This document shows, piece after piece, positions 5,388-7,429 of a stretch of 7,429 nucleotides of DNA. Where the stretch lies: the NCBI GenBank assembly GCA_934486875.1, contig CAKSPU010000069.1, positions 1-7,429 of the forward strand, read 5' to 3'. Origin of the DNA: an uncultured Oscillospiraceae bacterium. GTDB taxonomy: Bacteria > Bacillota > Clostridia > Oscillospirales > Ruminococcaceae. Every line of letters starts with the position of its first letter. Within the stretch, counting starts at the first letter, position 1. Below the pieces are notes generated by a model. It was not told where the DNA came from and ran no database searches. It saw nothing but the letters and a program-made list of their open reading frames with translations. Position numbers and translations under genes: made by a program.

Positions 5388-6098
5388 ATGAGAGCCGCTT
5401 TGTGCGATGATGAAAATGTTTTCAGAAACGAGATATGTGCGCTTCTGAACGAATATTCAAGGGCAAGGCATATTGATATAGTATGCGACCAATATTCCGA
5501 CGGCAGGGAGCTTCTCCCCTGTGCGGACAGGTATGATATAATTTTTATGGACTATCAGATGAACGATCTTGACGGAATGGAGACTTCAAGGAAGATCCGT
5601 GCGCTGAACAATGACTGCATAATCATTTTTATAAGCGCATTTCCCGAGGTGGCTCTTGATGCTTTCGAGGTGGACACCTTCCGTTTTCTGAGCAAGCCTG
5701 TTGACAGGGAGAAGTTTTTTAAGGCAATGGACGATTATGTAAAAAGCACCGAGCTTGACAGCCTTATAGTAATAAGGAGCGACGATGTGAGCTACACAGT
5801 CAGGGCTTCGGACATCATTTACGCAGAGGCAAAGCTCAAGCACTGCATAATCAGGACTGCGGACAATACATATGAGATCGCCACACACCTTAAGACTGTT
5901 GAGCGGCAGCTCCCGCCCGACAGATTTGCCCGCTGCCAGCGTTCATATATTGCTGGTTTTGCCCACATCAGGACACACACCTCCAAGGAAATAATCTTTG
6001 ACAACGGCGAAAAGGCAATTATCGGAAAAACTTATTATGCAGGGTTCAGGTCCGCTTTTCAGGATTATATTATGAAACACAATGAGGGGCAGCTTTAA
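5388..6098 (+). CDS. LytTR-family response regulator
   Basis: This is a 236-aa cytoplasmic transcription regulator of the AgrA/LytR class (residue numbers from ATG 5388). The N-terminal receiver domain (1-118) has the acidic pocket CDDE (6-9), phospho-acceptor D55 (IIFMDYQM), S83 (FISA) and K103 (SKPV). The LytTR DNA-binding domain (about 123-229) includes IIYAEAKLKHCII, the THLKTVERQLPPDRFARCQRSYI block and a closing KTYYAGFRSAFQDYI. All phosphorelay residues are intact. GTG 5379, ATG 5382 and GTG 5385 are alternative in-frame starts. ATG 5388 is preferred because MRAALCDDE is the normal family start and GGGG (5376-5379) is well spaced from it. The kinase starts 3 bases after the stop. Its targets cannot be read from sequence. 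Confidence 0.93.
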   Translation: MRAALCDDENVFRNEICALLNEYSRARHIDIVCDQYSDGRELLPCADRYDIIFMDYQMNDLDGMETSRKIRALNNDCIIIFISAFPEVALDAFEVDTFRFLSKPVDREKFFKAMDDYVKSTELDSLIVIRSDDVSYTVRASDIIYAEAKLKHCIIRTADNTYEIATHLKTVERQLPPDRFARCQRSYIAGFAHIRTHTSKEIIFDNGEKAIIGKTYYAGFRSAFQDYIMKHNEGQL

Positions 6099-6101
6099 AC
6101 T

Positions 6102-7370
6102 ATGGTATACGCTTTGAATATTGCTTCCATTCTGATATTCTGGTGGTCGGCGGTGCTGATAACGAGCGCTGTGGACAGAGAAAGGGTATCACACAAACGG
6201 CTGGCGGCTTCATCAGCTGTTGTAACTGCGGCGGCTGTGCTTATCGTTTACTGTCAGATAAATTCATTTAACAGGATACCTATGATAGCGCTGATCCTGT
6301 CGTTTATTCTGGGCTTTCTGATACAGTTTAAAAAAGTAAAGCTTATGCATCTTTACACGGCGCTTGTGTCGGATATTGCAGTGACCTTTTTCTCGGCTAA
6401 TATTGACGCTGTTATCGACCCTGACAGGAGCTATGCCTGCAAATCGGCTGTAACACTGGGCACACGGCTCATCTTTTTCATTGCCGCTGTTTTTATAAAC
6501 AGGTATTTCGGGAGGCACCAATATCAGAGCATTCTTGCAAATATACCCAAAAGGATATATGTGCTAATTGCCGCAAATCTGTTCTGCTGCAGCTTCATTA
6601 CGGCGGTGAACAATTATGATATCCCGTCAAGGACAAAGGAACTGGCGCTTGATGTGCTTATTATGATATCCGTGATACTGAACATCGCTGTGACCGTGTC
6701 GCTTATATTCAACGTCCTTGCTTCACGCCATTCACGGGATATCGTAAGTCTCCTCGATTCACAGATCGGCTTGCAGATATCCCATTACGAGCACCTTGAC
6801 AGGCTCAACGGGGATATGCGGAGATTCCGACACGATTATATAAATCATCTCCATTCGGTGCTGTCACTTATAAAAATGAACGAGACAGGCGATGCGGAGC
6901 ATTACATTGAAGAACTGCTGAAAATAGAGGATACTCCCGTTATGGTGTATCACACGGGAAATCACCTTGCCGATGCCATTCTTTCGGACAAATCCGAAAG
7001 GCTCGGGAAATATGGAAAGATCGGTTTTGAAGGTATGATACCCTCGGAGTTTGACAATGTGGAGCTTTGCACTGTTCTTTCAAATTCCCTTGACAATGCT
7101 GTTGAAGCCTGCATAAAGCAGGGCGGAGGAGATATCAGCGTAAGATCGGGGCTGTCCCACGGATATCTGCTCATCAAAATTACAAATCCCACCGACAAAA
7201 CTGCCAGATTCGATGCCATTCCTCCCACATCAAAGGCTGACCCCGAAAATCACGGGCTGGGGCTTCTTTCCATTGAACATATCGCCCGAAAGCACGGCGG
7301 AAAGGTCACGGTAAACTGCGCCGACGGTGTTTTTGAGCTGTCCGTGCTTCTGATACTAATAACCAATTAA
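6102..7370 (+). CDS. AgrC-like HPK10/GHKL sensor histidine kinase
   Basis: This is a 422-aa membrane sensor that should phosphorylate the LytTR regulator encoded 3 bases upstream. The N-terminal half (1-207) has about six hydrophobic segments (3-22, 34-51, 60-75, 82-99, 117-133, 150-168, with another at 183-206) and no large extracellular domain, as in peptide-sensing AgrC-type kinases. The phospho-acceptor motif is RRFRHDYINHL (240-250), with H244. The GHKL ATPase has the N box SNSLDNAVEAC (327-337: N328, D331, N332) and the G box NHGLGLLSIEHIA (383-395); a DxGxG box is absent, as usual in HPK10. A ribosome binding site GAGGGG lies about 12 bases before ATG 6102. The last codons (L-I-T-N-stop) fall inside the second palindromic element. 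The ligand is unknown. Confidence 0.92.
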   Translation: MVYALNIASILIFWWSAVLITSAVDRERVSHKRLAASSAVVTAAAVLIVYCQINSFNRIPMIALILSFILGFLIQFKKVKLMHLYTALVSDIAVTFFSANIDAVIDPDRSYACKSAVTLGTRLIFFIAAVFINRYFGRHQYQSILANIPKRIYVLIAANLFCCSFITAVNNYDIPSRTKELALDVLIMISVILNIAVTVSLIFNVLASRHSRDIVSLLDSQIGLQISHYEHLDRLNGDMRRFRHDYINHLHSVLSLIKMNETGDAEHYIEELLKIEDTPVMVYHTGNHLADAILSDKSERLGKYGKIGFEGMIPSEFDNVELCTVLSNSLDNAVEACIKQGGGDISVRSGLSHGYLLIKITNPTDKTARFDAIPPTSKADPENHGLGLLSIEHIARKHGGKVTVNCADGVFELSVLLILITN

Positions 7371-7429
7371 CCTATAGACAAATCCTCGGCTGAAATAAGC
7401 CCATTCTGCGTCAGGTTGCTTTATAAAGC
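7354..7429. mobile_element. MITE-like palindromic element, copy 2 (truncated by window edge)
   Basis: TA (7354-7355) followed by CTAAT, AACCTATAGACAAA (7369-7382), CTCGGCT (7385-7391) and CATTCTGCGTCA (7402-7413) matches the reverse complement of the right half of copy 1 (5188-5253) without gaps. By hand count it is about 80% identical over 66 bases. It is therefore inverted relative to copy 1, and its diverged tip overlaps the last codons and stop of the kinase. The TATAAT present in copy 1 is TGAAAT here. Confidence 0.7.

Noticed and set aside
5256..7429. A complete agr quorum-sensing locus (agrB/agrD)
   Set aside because: Only the kinase and regulator are present. No AgrB-like membrane peptidase and no AgrD-length propeptide was found in any frame.
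1..7429. CRISPR array, tRNA or rRNA genes
   Set aside because: No regularly spaced direct repeats, cloverleaf-like sequence or rRNA segments were seen.

Overview
The window looks like a chromosomal segment of a low-to-moderate GC Gram-positive anaerobe (Bacillota, class Clostridia, possibly a gut Ruminococcus/Oscillospiraceae-type organism). This is inferred from strong AGGAGG-type ribosome binding sites, consensus sigma-A promoters with TGn extensions, a classic potABCD operon ending in a lipoprotein, and a LytTR/GHKL two-component pair. The assignment below class is a guess, made without any database search.

Region by region: bases 1-407 hold no convincing gene. They carry a large purine/pyrimidine imperfect hairpin (about 116-258) and a small GC-rich hairpin (302-320). 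Bases 408-4463 are a complete minus-strand polyamine ABC transporter operon. It has an extended consensus promoter (4435-4463), potA with a TTG start, potB, potC, potD, and a 13-bp stem terminator (408-446). Adjacent genes are 4-12 bases apart. Bases 4531-5097 are a second minus-strand unit: a 14-codon ORF with a near-perfect Shine-Dalgarno, a 152-aa protein that may belong to the GyrI-like/DUF5085 type, and a terminator whose stem pairs well only in the minus-strand RNA.

Bases 5099-5255 hold a 153-bp palindromic, MITE-like element flanked by TA. Bases 5256-5387 are the control region of the plus-strand response regulator gene, with an inverted repeat overlapping a consensus promoter that lies very close to the start codon. 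Bases 5388-7370 encode a LytTR response regulator and an AgrC-like HPK10/GHKL sensor kinase, separated by 3 bases. A second, diverged and edge-truncated copy of the palindromic element starts inside the last codons of the kinase (about 7354) and faces the opposite way. The two-component pair is therefore bracketed by inverted copies of one repeat.

How the genes work together: PotABCD should import spermidine/putrescine, with PotD capturing the ligand outside, PotBC forming the channel and PotA hydrolysing ATP. The kinase/regulator pair resembles peptide-sensing Agr/Com-type systems, but no AgrB-type processing enzyme or ordinary AgrD is visible. The most intriguing possibility is that the divergently encoded 14-residue peptide (MTFIEYICGFIFGR), its partner protein and the two-component pair form one signalling or regulatory module arranged around the palindromic element. 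That link is inference only.
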